Shown here: positions 1-14,200 of the stretch, one piece after another
Position numbering within the stretch: position 1 is the stretch's first letter
How the letters are laid out: the number at the start of each line of letters is the position of its first letter
From: Neelides folsomi
Taxonomy: Eukaryota; Arthropoda; Collembola; Neelipleona; Neelidae
DNA: 64,000 nt
NCBI GenBank assembly: GCA_034687125.1
Contig: JAQGBZ010000042.1
Coordinates: forward strand, 186,001 to 250,000
Reading direction: 5' to 3'
The notes under the pieces: model-generated
The model's database searches: none
Told to the model about the DNA's origin: nothing
The model's input: only the letters and a program-made list of their open reading frames with translations
Translations under genes and position numbers: made by a program

Positions 1-3000
1 GTTGGAGATTTTGGGAAGCATCTTGGGAAACATCTTTGGGTATTTTTGTTTTTAAAATTAGCTATTTTATAAATAAATAATAAAATGAAATTAAAATAAA
101 ATGAGGCAAGTGAAATTGATTGAAATTTAAAAGAACTTATTGAAATAAACTGAATATAACTAAACTTAAATTTATTAAACTGAATGAAACTAGAATTAAC
201 TGAAATAAACTTAATTAATTAGCTGTTTAAACAATTAAAGTTCTTTATTGTCAATCAGCTTAAAAAGAACTTTTGTCTTGTATGAATTTATCAAACTACA
301 CCTAAATGTATCAGTAAACTAAGTTGGTATCGCTGGAAATTATTAAGCGGTTTGTTTAAACTCAAGCCTGTTTTCGTTTGGAATATATAATAGTCATACC
401 TATGCAACACCATCATTCTGTACCCATAGAATAGAATTAATTAGAGAAACTCTGTAAAGGCGAAAGCCGAAATATCGGAGTATAAACACCCATAAAAAAT
501 ATTTATTCATTTCAATCTCCACCACGTTCAACGTTTCATCTTTGCTAAGACTTCCATTGGCTGAATGGGCTTTGCATATCCACATGCACATCATATGCAG
601 TTTGTATACAATGATCTTCAGAATTTTCTGTAGAGCTTAAGGCCGCCGCAATTGCTTCAAGAAATGGAAAACCACGAAAATTAAACGAAGGTTGAAATAA
701 TAAATAAATCCATCGTGTAAATGTGTATCCACAAATCGCCGCATCTCTTATTATTACACGAGGCTATTTATGTTTTCTAACTTTTTTTCATCCATTTTCC
801 AAGCTTGAACCATTAATGATTCGCAAAAATACATTCGATGATAAACAATAATCACGTGGATTCTTTCATTTCCCTTCATTTTCCTCCAACTTCCCATATG
901 TGGGGGTTAAAAAAAGAAAATGATTTTCCTAAATGTTCCAATGAGCATAGATCCGTGTCGGTGGGAGATTCACTTGTTTATTTTGAAATTTCTTCCAAGG
1001 AAAGGGAAACCGAGAGTGAGAGATGAGATATATAGGTAGAAAGAAAGAGGGTTGGAAAAGTACACAAAAAGCGTGTGCAGTATTTGTTAAGTTCATTTCC
1101 ACTCAAGTGTATTTGACCCTATCTCTCTCTTCACAACTTTCAAATGGGATGCAAATTGGAATGGGGTTGGAAAAGGAAGAGTTAAAAACACCCGGTTTTC
1201 ATTCAATGCCCGGAAAGGCTTTAACTTTTATTTTTTATTGCCTTCTACTCTTTCCATGGCCCTTAGCGAACAACCCCCTTCCTCACACGACTAAGAAGAA
1301 GAGGGTGACAGACAAAAGTGATTAGAAGGGCGAAAAAGCTCAGGGCATCGTAAAATAAGAATATAAATGTCCCTATGAATGGATCCCTTTTTAGCCAACG
1401 AAACCCCAAAAGGGTTTCAGGTCATATATTTCGACTTTTTGCAAAAATGAAAAACGAGTCAAATTCTTACATTATTATTTATTAACTCCTCTAAACACTC
1501 GTTTCAAATAAATTAGAAAAATACCTTTTACTCTTCAACGCGTCCTTATTACAATTTTAACCCTTTGCAAATTCATAAAGTGCAAGTAAAGGTTTACATG
1601 TTGAAGACAGAACTGGTAAAAAAATTACGAGTCAACGTCGTAAAATAGTTATGATATGGATAATTTTGAACTATGTGTCAAACCTCCTCATTCCCCTCAT
1701 CATCAGCCGAAGAAGGGAAGTTGTAAAAAGAAAGATTTGTATATCTCTGATCTATCTGTTTTATGAAATAACAACTTAACAACCGTGTTTAAACTCATTT
1801 AAACTAAACTCATATCTCACGATATTGCCAAACCCAATGAAAAGGTATAAATGTCCTCAGTCACATCTGCAACACATATACATAAATGGATATAACTTTG
1901 TGTGTGTAACTTCGACCCAAGTCCCATGGTACATTTAAAAGCACTTTGAGGAAGTTTATAGGGAAAACCTCGCGTTAATTTAATTTGCGTTGAAGGGAGG
2001 AGGGGAAAAGAAGACGACGCCACTTGAAGAACTTTGTTTTATAAAAAAATAGCTAATTTAAGGATCCCAGTGTCGTTTCAACGTATAAATTATTGAGCCC
2101 CTTCGCAAGTCCCTAGAAAGTCCCACCATTTAATAATCCAACGGCATTATATTCTCCCATGCATTTTAAGACTTTCAAACTTGAACACTTTCAATTTCGC
2201 CTCCTTTTGAAAATAAATTTAAAAATGCGGGAGAAGAAAAGACAAATTTCAGGGGACGGTTATTTGGGAAGAGGGGACATTTGTGTATTTTTCTTGGGGA
2301 TTCTAATATGCCTAATCCTAATCTCCTAAGTGGCGCAATGCTCTTTGTGCCCTTTCTCATGCAAATGTGATGGGGCTTGTATGGAAGAACGGTGGAGAAG
2401 GAACCACTTGAGCAGGAACAAAAGGGGAAGGGGAGAAGATCGCCGGCATCTCTCCGAGAAGGCGGAAGATAAAGACGAGGCAAAGATAAGAGAGGAGAGA
2501 GAGGACGATGAAATGAGATAACGAGCGGCTGTTATCCCTTCCGACCTTTTATCTATTACCCACTCTCCGCTTTTTATTAATGGGGAATGGGAAGGAGGAA
2601 GAACAGGAGCTGCACAGTCAGTTGGAAAGAGTCAGGGGACACTTTGGTTCTTCACTTTATACACACTTTATTGTGAGGCTGAGTAGGCAATTTTGGATTA
2701 CCACTTTTGAAAGTGGCAGAAGATGCGTAAAGAAGGGATCCTTTGGCCCCTTGATGAAGATAAAAAAATGTAGTACCTTTGATGAATATTTGGCTTTTAC
2801 TTCCCTTGTAAGATTCAGTTAAATCTATTTACATATGAATTTTAATAGATGATGATGAAAGGAGATTTGCATAATTTAAATCGCAGATTGTTAAAAATTT
2901 ACAAATGATCATGATATTTAAGAATGATAACATAATCAAAACAAATCAAATTGAAGAGAATATCAAATCTACTTAATATATATTTTACCATACTTATTAT

Positions 3001-3285
3001 ATAAATTTTATTAAAAATAATATTTATCAATTAATTTAAATCTTAATTTAAAAATTATTTGATATTTGATATTGACTTCACGTATTCTTTTAATGTATGA
3101 ATACCTATTTGCCTTCAGAGTTATTGGAGCTAATGTTTGTTGACATTTATGCAATTGTTAAAGAATGCAATGAAATGTTGAACTTTGTGGTTAATTTTAA
3201 ACGTTTATGTAAATATTACAAGGAATTAAGCTAAAACGCTAAAAGGTTTTTTTAAAAATCCTAAATTCCTTCTTTACATTTATTG
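1..3285. other. AT-rich stretch without a supportable gene
   Basis: I see no gene here. The first 300 bases are cryptically repetitive, with many variants of an aactgaaataaacttaa-like word. A GA-rich segment near 2330-2520 gives a short Glu/Arg-rich plus-strand reading frame, and its complement gives a second frame. Both look like by-products of purine-rich sequence, with no convincing splice sites or family match. Confidence 0.6.
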
Positions 3286-4095
3286 TTAAGGAGAGATTTT
3301 GAGTACGAACCTTGTGGGGATTAGAAAATTTGCTGAAACTCCATTGTGTCCAAAAAAATCCGACAATTTCCGTCCTTTGCTACTGATAAAAGTAGCAATT
3401 GTGGCAGATCGGCGAACTTTTTCTTTTGTGCAGTTTCCGGTCGTCGTCGTCGATTCTCCTCTTTTCACTGTTTTCACTCTTTTTTCAACTGCTGGAAGTT
3501 TGTTATCGGGCATTAGTGAAACTTTTTCTTTCATCTTCTGTTCAATGTCACATTTTTCCACGACGCTCGAGACTCGCTGGAGCCGGACGGGGCTCTTTTG
3601 CTCAAAACTTCTAATTACCGATTCAAACTTGGGTTCGGTTGGGTCATTTTGGAAATTGAGTGATGTTCTGGATAAAAAGCTCACTCTGCGTCGTAAACTG
3701 TGAGCTTTATTGATAAACACCTTGTCTTTCTCTTCCCCTTCCCAAAGGTTCGTGGGTCGCAATGACCAATTAAAAGAACTCAGATTAACTTCACTTCCAC
3801 AATTATTCACTTTTGAATTGTCAAAGTCCACCGTGTATTTTTCAATCATTGGGATAAATGACTGACGAGAGGCGTCGTGTTCTTCTTCACAGATTTGCGG
3901 ATGACGATTTGGAGCCTCGCCGCCACCCATTCCCCTCCGCAAGTCTTTGGGATTTGTGGGGTTGGAGTTGCCGAAGACACTTTGATGGTTCTTAGCAGGG
4001 GCTGAGAATTGCTGACCCTCTGATAAGGATCTTGAGAGCGGGAGAGGAGTCGTCCGCCTCCTCCCACCATTCACTTCACCGCCGTTTGAAGACAT
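3286..4095 (-). CDS. Ser/Arg-rich protein, probable first coding exon (partial gene)
   Basis: I do not recognise this gene. On the minus strand an ATG at 4095 follows directly after an in-frame TAA and opens 269 codons, far longer than chance in this AT-rich DNA. The frame either ends at a stop at 3286 or leaves by a weak donor (AG|GTTCGT, last exon base 3311) with about 261 codons. The protein is hydrophilic and Ser/Arg-rich with no membrane segment. It carries several basophilic kinase-like sites (RRRVSFL, LQRVSS, RRSATIATF), which suggests an intrinsically disordered regulatory N-terminus. The segment is richer in GC than its surroundings. The rest of the gene would lie beyond the left edge. 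It could be an alternative first exon of the same gene as the exon at 21523-21905, because both would end in phase 2, but this is inference. Confidence 0.6.
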   Translation of the reverse strand: MSSNGGEVNGGRRRTTPLPLSRSLSEGQQFSAPAKNHQSVFGNSNPTNPKDLRRGMGGGEAPNRHPQICEEEHDASRQSFIPMIEKYTVDFDNSKVNNCGSEVNLSSFNWSLRPTNLWEGEEKDKVFINKAHSLRRRVSFLSRTSLNFQNDPTEPKFESVIRSFEQKSPVRLQRVSSVVEKCDIEQKMKEKVSLMPDNKLPAVEKRVKTVKRGESTTTTGNCTKEKVRRSATIATFISSKGRKLSDFFGHNGVSANFLIPTRFVLKISP

Positions 4096-7000
4096 CTTCA
4101 ATTACTCACTCCCTCACTCATTGTTTCTCACTCGGGAACCAATAATGTTTGATGCAAGAGGAAGTCCGTCTCAATGACTTACATCGATGGATATAAAATA
4201 CACAACTTACAGGAAGGAACTTATGCTTACAAATATCTTTTATATAAATATTCACTAAATGGTAAATGTTACTAATGTTATTTATATACGTGGAAGTGAT
4301 ATGGAAGAGTATTGGAGTATTTTTACATTATGGGAGTGAATGACAGTCGGCTCACGATCCACAGGATCAATTATTCATCTTCGTTAAAAGACAAGACACC
4401 GTCTGCCCACGTTGACATTGGCTCCTTATTTAAATATGATCCTTTACCTTTTTGATCACATCCAATTGGGTTGATGTTGGGCTGCTGGGTGATATCGCTG
4501 TGATAAGGAAGGCCGATCGGACCTCGTAAGGAAGTGGATTAGGGAAAAGAGTCAATGTGGCACTGAATCAATGGGGGAATAATATCCAAAAGCCTTCAAC
4601 CTTTGAAGTATTAATAAATATCAATCAGGCGAGCGGCTCATTACTTGCAGATGAGGCTTCTTATTACTTTTGATCTTGTCATAAATACAACTCTTGTTTA
4701 TTATTTTTGTAGAAATTTTAAGCCGGTTTGAACTTTTTGGTACAAATCCAACAACGCAACGAGTGAAGAACAGCGGCCGGTTCAATTGAATTGTTTTTTG
4801 GCAGGAGTGCAAGTTGAATGAATAGGAAATTTTTATGAGTCAAATTCGTTCCTTTTCTACGTATCAGAAGGAATTGAGAGTAAATATTGAATAAATATAA
4901 ATTATAAACCAATATGGAATATTATAATTTATAATTCTTTGATCGAATCTTTAAAATTCCTTAATTTCACATTGGTCGAGACCTTGAGAGTATTGATGGA
5001 TGAGACCACAAGGAAATTTCACTCTTTACCTTGTTATCAAAAATTAACAAATATCTATATTTTTTGTGAAAGGTAAACGTGCGAACAATCTCGACGTCAA
5101 CTGCATCCTTTGATGTCTCAATTTCAAGTTCACTCAAATATAAATAAACTGAAGTGGATAAAAGCCGCCAAGACAGAGTTTAATTGAAAAACTAACTTCA
5201 CCAAATGATAAAAAAAATGAGAGTACAAATAACTTAACACGATCGGTCAATTTAACCAAATCAAACCGCAAAGGAAAGGAGCTTAAAGAGCTTACAGCGA
5301 GAGTGGAAAACCAGGTTTGCAAATTGTCCCATAAGTCTCATACTATTTCAAGTAGAGTAATAACAATAAGTTAATGGATTTACACAAACTTATAATCATT
5401 AAGCTGAGGATCATTCAAAGTTTCCCCACACAATATCCACTTGATCCTCACAACATAATTAATTCCTCATTAGCATATTGACTGATTGGGCTGAAGTCGT
5501 GATTTGGGACTCTTATCGGCCGATCTTGTATGTCACAACTGATGGAAATTGTTGAGTCGAGTGTTGGTAGAAGCACTCAACTTATTCTTTCAATCAGGTT
5601 CCAAAAGTTATCTATAATAATCAGTTTTCTGTATGGATCAGGATTATTCCCAAGGACCTCATTAGTTCCTTTTAAGAAGGAAAGACCAACAAACTTTAAT
5701 CACTTAATTGATTCACTCCCTGTTTCACTTATTGTTTTCCTTAATTGAGTCGATTATTCAAAGATGGTTTTGGCCGATGATCAGATCTGGTGTTCTTTTG
5801 GTGTTGGACAATTAGGGCCTGTGGCCTGAACAACCGGAGGAGTGAGGGGACGGAAGGAGAATGAAAGAACTCACAGTGAGAGACCTCGGGTCCATGTGGT
5901 TCTGTCTCGGGGTTTTTATGAAACAGCTCGCCAGAAGATCCCCTTCACAACATGCACGGTTTACAACATAGCACGAGCGAAGACCCGTTTCCTATTTTCC
6001 TAGCTATTATTCACTTTCTTTGTATAAAATACAGGAACCCGGTAGGACTTCACATTGGACATACCTTAAGACCATACCTAATGTAAGGCAATGATGCAGA
6101 TTTACGTATTTAAATACATATATATCCTTAAGCGTAGCTTTCAACTGTCTTTCTCTTGACTTTTGCTATATCCGAATCCGAGGATCTTTCCAATATGATC
6201 TCAAGTCATGTGTGTATGTTTGTGTCTGTTATATTGGAACCGTCACCTCGTTCTACTACACTCACTTCTCTGGAATTGACAGAACGTAGGAGTTTCCCTG
6301 CCAGGCCTCAGGACTATTAGGAATCTCTCAATGTTCAAGATATTGGAAACAGACGAGCAAATTCAATACAGACAACCAAAATTAAATTTAAACTTCACTT
6401 ATATCAATAGAATGGATTGCAAAAAATGTATATGCTGTTGTATATTTTATAAACACTCTTTTGCAAGTTTCAATTTATAAGTTTCTGTTTCTAAACTCGT
6501 AAATATTTACACCGATATATTGTTCTTTGTTCTTTTCTAGACTGAATAGAGAGATTGTTGTTGTGATCTGATCTGATATTCACCCGCATCTATTTACTGT
6601 TTAATGCGACACCATGGTTGACCCATTTAAGAGAAAGTGCACTGCCTTCTCATTTATCATGTTATAAATTACATTTAGTAGGTAAGGAATCGACTTTATA
6701 ATTTCTTGCGAACATTGCCATTCCCTCACAAGTCTCATCATGCGACAAATAATGAGAGTCGTCGTAATTGGAGATAGGTGGACGAAGTGCATTTATTATC
6801 ATTGTGCGAGTGAGTAAGGAGGACGCGACGATTAAAATTGTTTCATATGCTTAATATTATACTTTATATGTATGCTCCATTGTTTCGAGTATGGGAGTGA
6901 GGGCAATTTAATGTTTTTCAATTACAAATCCCACCCACCCCAGCCGGGTTTTTCTTGTGAATGGGGGAGATAATTAAGATTTTCTTCTTTATTGCTGATT

Positions 7001-10000
7001 GGGTCCAATTGGATTAAAGCTCATTAGAAGGAGAGATTGAGCGACGACAGTAGCTCTCGAATGCTAATTGAATTGAGTTGATGGGAACGCAGAGGAAAAG
7101 TACTCCTTTCACATATTCTTTATGGGTGTATTGAATCTGGTAAAGGTGAGTTTGGATATAATAATATATTTCTTTATAACAGAGCCTTGACTGACAGCAA
7201 CCTGACCTGTGGACCTAATTGAAGCTAATAAGGATGTCCATTGAGGATTCCTCACGTCCATTAGAGAGTCAAGACCTATTAAACTCACTCACCACCCTGA
7301 GACCTGCTCTGACTCCCTTCGTCTTCACATTACTCCTTTCCTCACACAGATCTTCTTTCAAGCTCACATTTCCACACTCATCACTCAACTCGACTCCCCA
7401 TCTTAAAGGCTCCCCATCACTAACTATATTCCATCTGCTATACCAAGTTCATAAGAAGAAAGGAGAGTAGCAAAGGAATTGTTTTCGTCCTTTTATAAAA
7501 CACAAGCTCAATGGGAAGAATGAGAAGGCGAGACATAAACGTATTAAAATATAAATAAAAATAGTTAGATAAAAATGACAATTCAATTTCTCACTTTCAA
7601 CGCTTAATGTCAAGTGTTTGTGCTGATATGCTAAATACAAATGGCATGATGTTATACTGTTATAAAGATGTGAAGTTTAATGTTCAAATAAATTGGAAAG
7701 CGAATTTGTTTCAAAAAACTTAGAGTAAACCAAAAAAATGAACTTTCCAAGACTATTAACTTTAAAAGCTATGACGATCATTGTTGGGTATGAGAATGAC
7801 ACGAGGTTTATTTAAATGGTACGCCTACATTTTAAGATCATATATGATAAGTTTAACTGGGCGAAATAAATAATTGTGGATAAGCCTAAGCATCTGACGT
7901 CTCGTCAAATCTGCACTTATTACCATCCTTATGCAATCTACGTTTAGCCCCTTTTATGCACATGGTATTCAAATGATTCAAGTCAATTGTAACATGTGGC
8001 GGAGGTTAAACTGTTTAAGTATGCAGCGAATAGAAAATACTTTTAAGAATTTCATGAATGAGATGGTGGATAAAAAATTCATTACTCCCAGATGTGATCA
8101 AATCATAAATTTGGATTGGAGCGCATTCCTGGAAGCGGCGCCTTCAATGATTTGACGTTTGACCTTCCACGAGGAATCCCCTTATTAATTCAATTCAATT
8201 AAGGATTTGGGCGAAGGGGTCGAGCGTCAATTGAGTCTTTAACATATCCGTATTTAATTATGTATTATATGATAAATCAGAATGAGGGCGACTTATTTAG
8301 TTCTTTATTGATTTGAATACAATTAGAGTACAATTGGTGGGCCGATGCTTTTCACTCTGGTTCATTATGATTTATAATAGAGAATGGAAAAATTTATTCT
8401 ATTCGTGATGTATTGAAAGTTGTGTATGAGTTTGTAAGTTGTGACGTCTCATAATGTGCCATTATCACCTATTATAATAATAAAGATGTCAATTCTTGAA
8501 GAGTGTGTAACTGCATTTGGGCACAGTGGAGAATTGTAATCGTTGTTCCTTTAATTTAAAATCCTTACTGTGAATTTTTATGGGTGACCTACAAAAGTGT
8601 AAAATACGATTTACATTTGAACCACGCACACACACAAACTCTTTTACGTATAAATGGATTAAAAGGTACTCAACATTTAATTTATATACACATAAAATTA
8701 TTCAATAATGGAAGATAATCAAAAGCATTTTTATAAATCCGGAGTTTGATCGCGTCTTGATCTTTTTGTAGCTTCTTCAAAATCTCCGTGCGTCTGAAAA
8801 GTCTATCAAGATATCAAGAACAATTTATTGTTTCCGTCATATTTAGCTCAATTCCTTCCTGAGAATGAAATTCACAGGAGTTCCAGGATTTTTCCAATTT
8901 CAATTATACCATACAATATTTGCAATTACTTTTTCAGCATTTTATTTAAAGTATAGCATATAAGTTTAAAAGTGTGTTTTCTTCAGTCTATTCATTTACG
9001 TCTTTAGTTTTACAAATTTAGAATTAAGAAAATTTATGTATTATCCCTGTTTGTAATAGTTTGAATTGGCATACAATTGAAACCCATTTTGAATTACACA
9101 AGTGAACCAGTCCTTTAATTTTTTTAAAAAGATAAAGATTTGAACTCTTGGTTATGATTAAATTACACACGAACATTTTGAATCAAAAAAACACTAAATG
9201 AACCGCACTTGTTTTGTTTGTTCAAATAAAGAATTAAAGAGTTGTATAGATAAAATAAACATTTAACACATCGATTTCATTATCTAAACTCCTATTCATT
9301 TATACGACTATGATGTGTATTACACTAATAATCTCCGTTCTAATATTTATCAATGTTAATATAAAGTAGGTTACGAAACGAACTAAAGCGCTTGTGTACC
9401 AGAAACAAAGAAATTGATTGATAAATAAGTATAAAGTAATATATTTATACAAGTTTTATATTTATTTATCTTATTAAATAAATAATATTCTTAAACTATC
9501 TCCTTGTAATATTTTATCTCCATTAATATTTAATTTACACAGTTCTAATCTTCATATTTGCTATTACTTAAAAGTAAAATCCACACATCAAGTATCGATT
9601 AAAGACAATTATTCTACCAATCGAAATTCAACCTACAAGGATAATAAGTGGAGGTCTTTCATTTGAATGATCAACATCGGCCTTTTTTCTCTTTTTCCCT
9701 TTTAAAAGGAAGAGCCTGAGGGGATTGATTTTAGCATAATCAACAATTTAGAAAAACTCCAAAGATATGATGAATGTGTTTCAAGGAGTAGATTATGTGA
9801 GGATTGATCGAATAATAATAGTGAATCATGGGAGTAATAATTATTAGGAGTTAAAGACCATATAAAGGAATCTTAATACCAGCTATATATTAAAATGAAC
9901 ACAACGTAAATAAAAACGGGGGCCGTGACATCTTCATACATTATTTCTCTGCTGTAGGATGGATAATAAATAAATAAGGACTCCCCGACATATCCATCAT

Positions 10001-10987
10001 CGCATGTACGAAATTGGGAAGAAGGCGAAAAGTGAGAAAATCATAACATTGGTTCTATATAACTAAAATTTTTAAAACTTCATCCTGGCCTTCTTATCTC
10101 CTCCAATTTGAAGTGAAGGAGATGATGAGTCTGTTTATTAGGTAAGTATATTAACTAAAGTATTGTGTGTATTGGAATTAGCCCACATAAATCAAGTGGT
10201 TAATAAAACGCTGTCAGGCTCTCCGCATAAGTCAACACACGCAATGAGTTATTAGCATTAGCATGCGAAGACTTAACATTCTCTCAGGGGGCAGAAGAGG
10301 AAGCCATGGATCATTCGATCATATACCCAAATTTGGACACTTAAGAGGGAGGAACGGAAAATAGTCATTGGGTAACAATTACACTCCTGTACAATCCCTC
10401 CTATATTACTACCATTGTTCTTAAATATTGTTCAAAGACCTAGTCGAATATTGAAAGTGTGTGTTACAAAATGATGATCATCGTCGGGTAAGTTGAGAAG
10501 AGGAAGTTAAAATAAATACAAATGCACTTTTTCACTCTCCTCAACCTCCCTGTCTAATTTAGAGAGGAATGAAAAATCACGTTTTCCGCGACTCAAACAA
10601 TGATTTTTTAAAAACACATAATTATTTTTCCTGTGGAACTAACAACTCAAGAACCTCATTACTCAATTTCGCCTCCTTAAAGCTAAATGAACAAAGTCTA
10701 TCTTTACGTACGAAAATGCATTTTTGAAGAATACTCATACGAGTATGGTTCAATACACATGAAACGCACTATCTAATTCACAAAATAACATTTGAACCTT
10801 AATACAAATTAACATACTTAAAATATATTAAATTATGTAATATTAATTGTAATATTCGACTTTATAATGTGTAGGACTTTAAATAATATTAAACATTTAA
10901 ATTAAACACATTTTCTAATTAAATATATAGTACACTATGTTCACTCAGAACGACGACGCCATTGAGCCGACGACGACGAGAATTTTC
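4096..10987. other. Long non-coding stretch
   Basis: I see no gene in these 6.9 kb. The sequence is AT-rich and shows only short reading frames without start context, splice sites or family resemblance. A purine/pyrimidine asymmetry alternates along it. Nothing repeats at a scale visible by eye. Confidence 0.55.
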
Positions 10988-11266
10988 TTAGCAGTGCATT
11001 CCAAGGAGGGTTGAAGAGAGCCGGTAGATTCTGAGGCATCCGAACTTCTCAGTGACAGGCGTCACTTTCTTCACTTGCATCGTCCTCAGACGTTCGATGA
11101 GAGCCATTGGGGCTGCAAGGGCCATTGAGACTGGGCCTGGAGTTGCGGCCGGAGCAGCTGCTGCTCCATCGACTCCTTCAACGGCTTCTGCGGCCGCCTT
11201 GGCAGGTGTGCCTTGTGGTGTTTTCTTTGGGCTGGATCCCGTAATTTGACAGCTTGGATGGGCCAT
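10988..11266 (-). CDS. Ala/Pro-rich coding exon candidate, unknown product
   Basis: An ATG at 11266 opens 92 codons on the minus strand, with an in-frame TGA a short way upstream. The segment is clearly GC-richer than its surroundings. The predicted protein has a Lys/Pro patch (SSPKKTPQGTPAK), then an Ala/Pro-rich stretch, then a basic, possibly helical part (ALIERLRTMQVKKVTP). A possible donor (CAA|GTGAAG) lies near the MQVKK codons. A second minus frame overlapping the 3' part encodes MPQNLPALFNPPW and then a Ser/Arg tail, so the true frame of the last 90 bases is uncertain. The opposite strand is also open and Ala-rich, so composition alone may explain the frame. No family was recognised. 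Confidence 0.35.
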   Translation of the reverse strand: MAHPSCQITGSSPKKTPQGTPAKAAAEAVEGVDGAAAAPAATPGPVSMALAAPMALIERLRTMQVKKVTPVTEKFGCLRIYRLSSTLLGMHC

Positions 11267-14200
11267 TGGATTCACGATGTCTTTTCCTCAAATTAGGCGA
11301 ATTGACTTGACGAGGGTCAAACTTGGCAAGCAAGTTTAGTCTCCGAATCTCCCCTTCCTTTTCGGGGATTTAACGATCGGCAGGGGGATCCGAGGAACCC
11401 GAGGGTGCGCAGAGTCTCCCTACAAAGAGAAAATTTTATGATGACACGATAAAAACTGGATACCATATATAAATATACACACACACGTAATAGTAAATTT
11501 CTCCCTCCACATCTCTCCGTATTTAACTCCCAGATCCGTGCAATCATCTCCCCAACGAAGGCTAATAGAGTCAAAGATCCCTAATTAATGTTATTAACTA
11601 CGGTGTTCAACCTCGGCTCCTGAACCCTACATCAAGTCCCAAGTCATGAATCTCTCGCTGGTCTTGGAGTAAGAATGAAAAAAGTTGCCATTTTTAGCAT
11701 AGGATATAATAAACTCCTCACCACCAGCCCACGCACACATTGAGTCCAACTCCTCTTGATCTTCCCAGAGATAATAAAAACAAGTCTATAAAGACATCAG
11801 AAACTTAATCTTTCCATGAGTTCATCTGGAGGGGTTGAGGGAAACAATATCATGCGTTTGCATATACACCTTATGCATTTACAGATTTACATTTATCCCC
11901 CTACTTATACTCACGCATATAAATACTCTCCCATATCTCTCCATCTTTCCAATTATATTACACCTAAAATCCCCTAGTTTCCTTTAGTTGGGTTTCAATT
12001 CAGCAGTTGCTCTGCTAGATCTCTTCAAACAATCCTCAAATCTTTATGCCCTTCAGTCTTCTTTTAACTTCAACTTAAATATCAGAAACTGTATTTGAAG
12101 TATTTGGGAAGCAAACAGGGGAAAATATTTGTATTGTTTGGAGTTGAAAATATTGAAGATGGAATTCACGAGTGGAACAACAACATAATCGTTGTTCTTG
12201 TTCTACTCCTTTCCGTATAATTGAACGGATAGAATCCAGAAGTGCACTACTTTCAAATTACCGACTAATATTAACTCCTCAATATAACGCTTCGAGTGTG
12301 GAGAGTTCCTCCTTTGAGCCCAGTAATAGGAGTCAAGTGGAACTTCCTTAATATCCTCCTCAGAACTTGAACTAACCTTAAGTAACAACTATTTGACTAT
12401 ATGAGGAATAAGATCGAGAATGCAATCTATGAATCTACGGAGTTCTTTGGTAGAGTTATAAAGAAACATCCAACTTGATTCAGACATCTATCGCTGAGGA
12501 ATCTCCGAGGTTGAAGGAATAATAATAATATAAGAAAAACTCTTCCAACCTTCTAATGTCAAACGGATGTGAATGGAATGAGAAGCTCAATGATGATAAA
12601 AAAGAGAGCAAATTTAGCATTTCGCCCTGCCAACCCGTTCTTATTTCCCTTCGTCTTCCTCCTCTCTCAACAACGAAAATCCCCCGCCGTCAAGTCCCAC
12701 CGAGCTTCCACTAACTCACTTCGTCTCTCGACTGAGCAACTCTGTTTGGATTTTATGTATTTATGACTGTTGTGTTTCCACGCCGTGGACGTCCCATTTA
12801 TTAGATTAAGCCTAAACCCCACAGCTCCTCCACACTGATAAATGTGGTTGGGGTTCGAATTCAAATTTTGCTCCTTTCGCTTTCCCTCTTATCAGAGTCT
12901 TAATGCACATAAGGTGTCGTTAATTGTTAGGAAGAGTGTTTCTGGCTGGTTCTAAATCTAAATCTTTTCTTTTCACTTCATTGAACCTCCGATTAATTTG
13001 GATGAGCTAAAGAGAAGCTCACAAGGTATAAATGTAATATGGACTTAATGTGTTTCTATTTAGTTACATATTAAAAGCTCTTTGGAACTCAGCTCTTCTC
13101 ATACAGAATCTCCATGTTAAGTTTAAGGCAGAAGGAAGGCTTTGGAATGGATTGAATTTGAAATTTAGAGCTCTATATTAACTCTCGTTTAATCGCTCCC
13201 AATGGCATTTACACATTGCTCATTTATTACTAAATGCCACTCCGTGTCATAAATTTATATATCTTTGAGACTTCTCAAAGCCTCTGCCTGTTATTCTTAT
13301 TGAAATTTCCCTAGTCATATTCTCAAGTGAGGGCCAAAGGGATTTTTCCCATATTAAGAATGGGAATTCACAAGTTCTGTTCGTTTGTATAAGGGCAGTT
13401 AAGAGGACTTTGGACATGGAAATGCACTTTTTCTCTTTCTTCAATTCCTCATTGAGTTGAAGGGGCACAAAGGGTAGTTGGAGAGAATTTTAGTAACAGC
13501 AATTAGAGTCGAAGAAAAGCGTGAGGTGACAAAGATCCCCGTGTCAGGCCGTGAAAGAAGAAGATAAAAGAGAATGTGAGGAAGGGATTTAAACTCTTGG
13601 AGTTGCTTCGACTTCAACATTTGTTTGTGAGGAAGAGCAAAGTGTTAGAGAATGGGATCAGATAAGAGTCAAACAAAGACTCGCCATTCACCATTCAATC
13701 TGAGGGAGCTGAAAATACAAAATAGGTTGACAGAATGGAGAACTGACACAAGTATTAAAGACACGTCGTCTCAAGTCCTAACTCACAGCTTGGACATCTT
13801 GGGAAGGTAACGCCGGAACATCTTCGGTCTGACACTTGATCTCAAAATCTTTACGCTCCAAACCTTTGACTAGTAATGTAACTTTATATACCTAGCCCTA
13901 TGACTGAAGCTCGTGAGGAGAATTTAATTCGTAATGACCAGCATGTTTAGATTGTCTAATTCCTCTCCGTTAGGATCTAGATTGTGGTAGATTTCCTTAT
14001 AATGGTCCTGGTAAGATTCTCCCTTTAACTATTATGGCTTGGGATGTGTGTTATAAAGCCGACTCGTTCCACCCACTAACGAGTCCGTTCTAAATATGGA
14101 CTTCTCTCTCTCTCTCCACCTTCATAATTTTCCGTGGTTTGAAAGCAGGCTCTTGAACCGATGGTGCACTTCGAGTTAATTTCACAAGGATGAGCTTAAT

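Noticed and set aside
2330-2521. Plus-strand Glu/Arg-rich 63-codon frame
   Set aside because: It follows from a GA-rich purine tract, has an equally long frame on the opposite strand, and shows no splice sites or family match.
11052-11249. Plus-strand Ala-rich frame at the 11-kb island
   Set aside because: It is the complement of the minus-strand Ala/Pro-rich frame, which has a better start and more protein-like composition.
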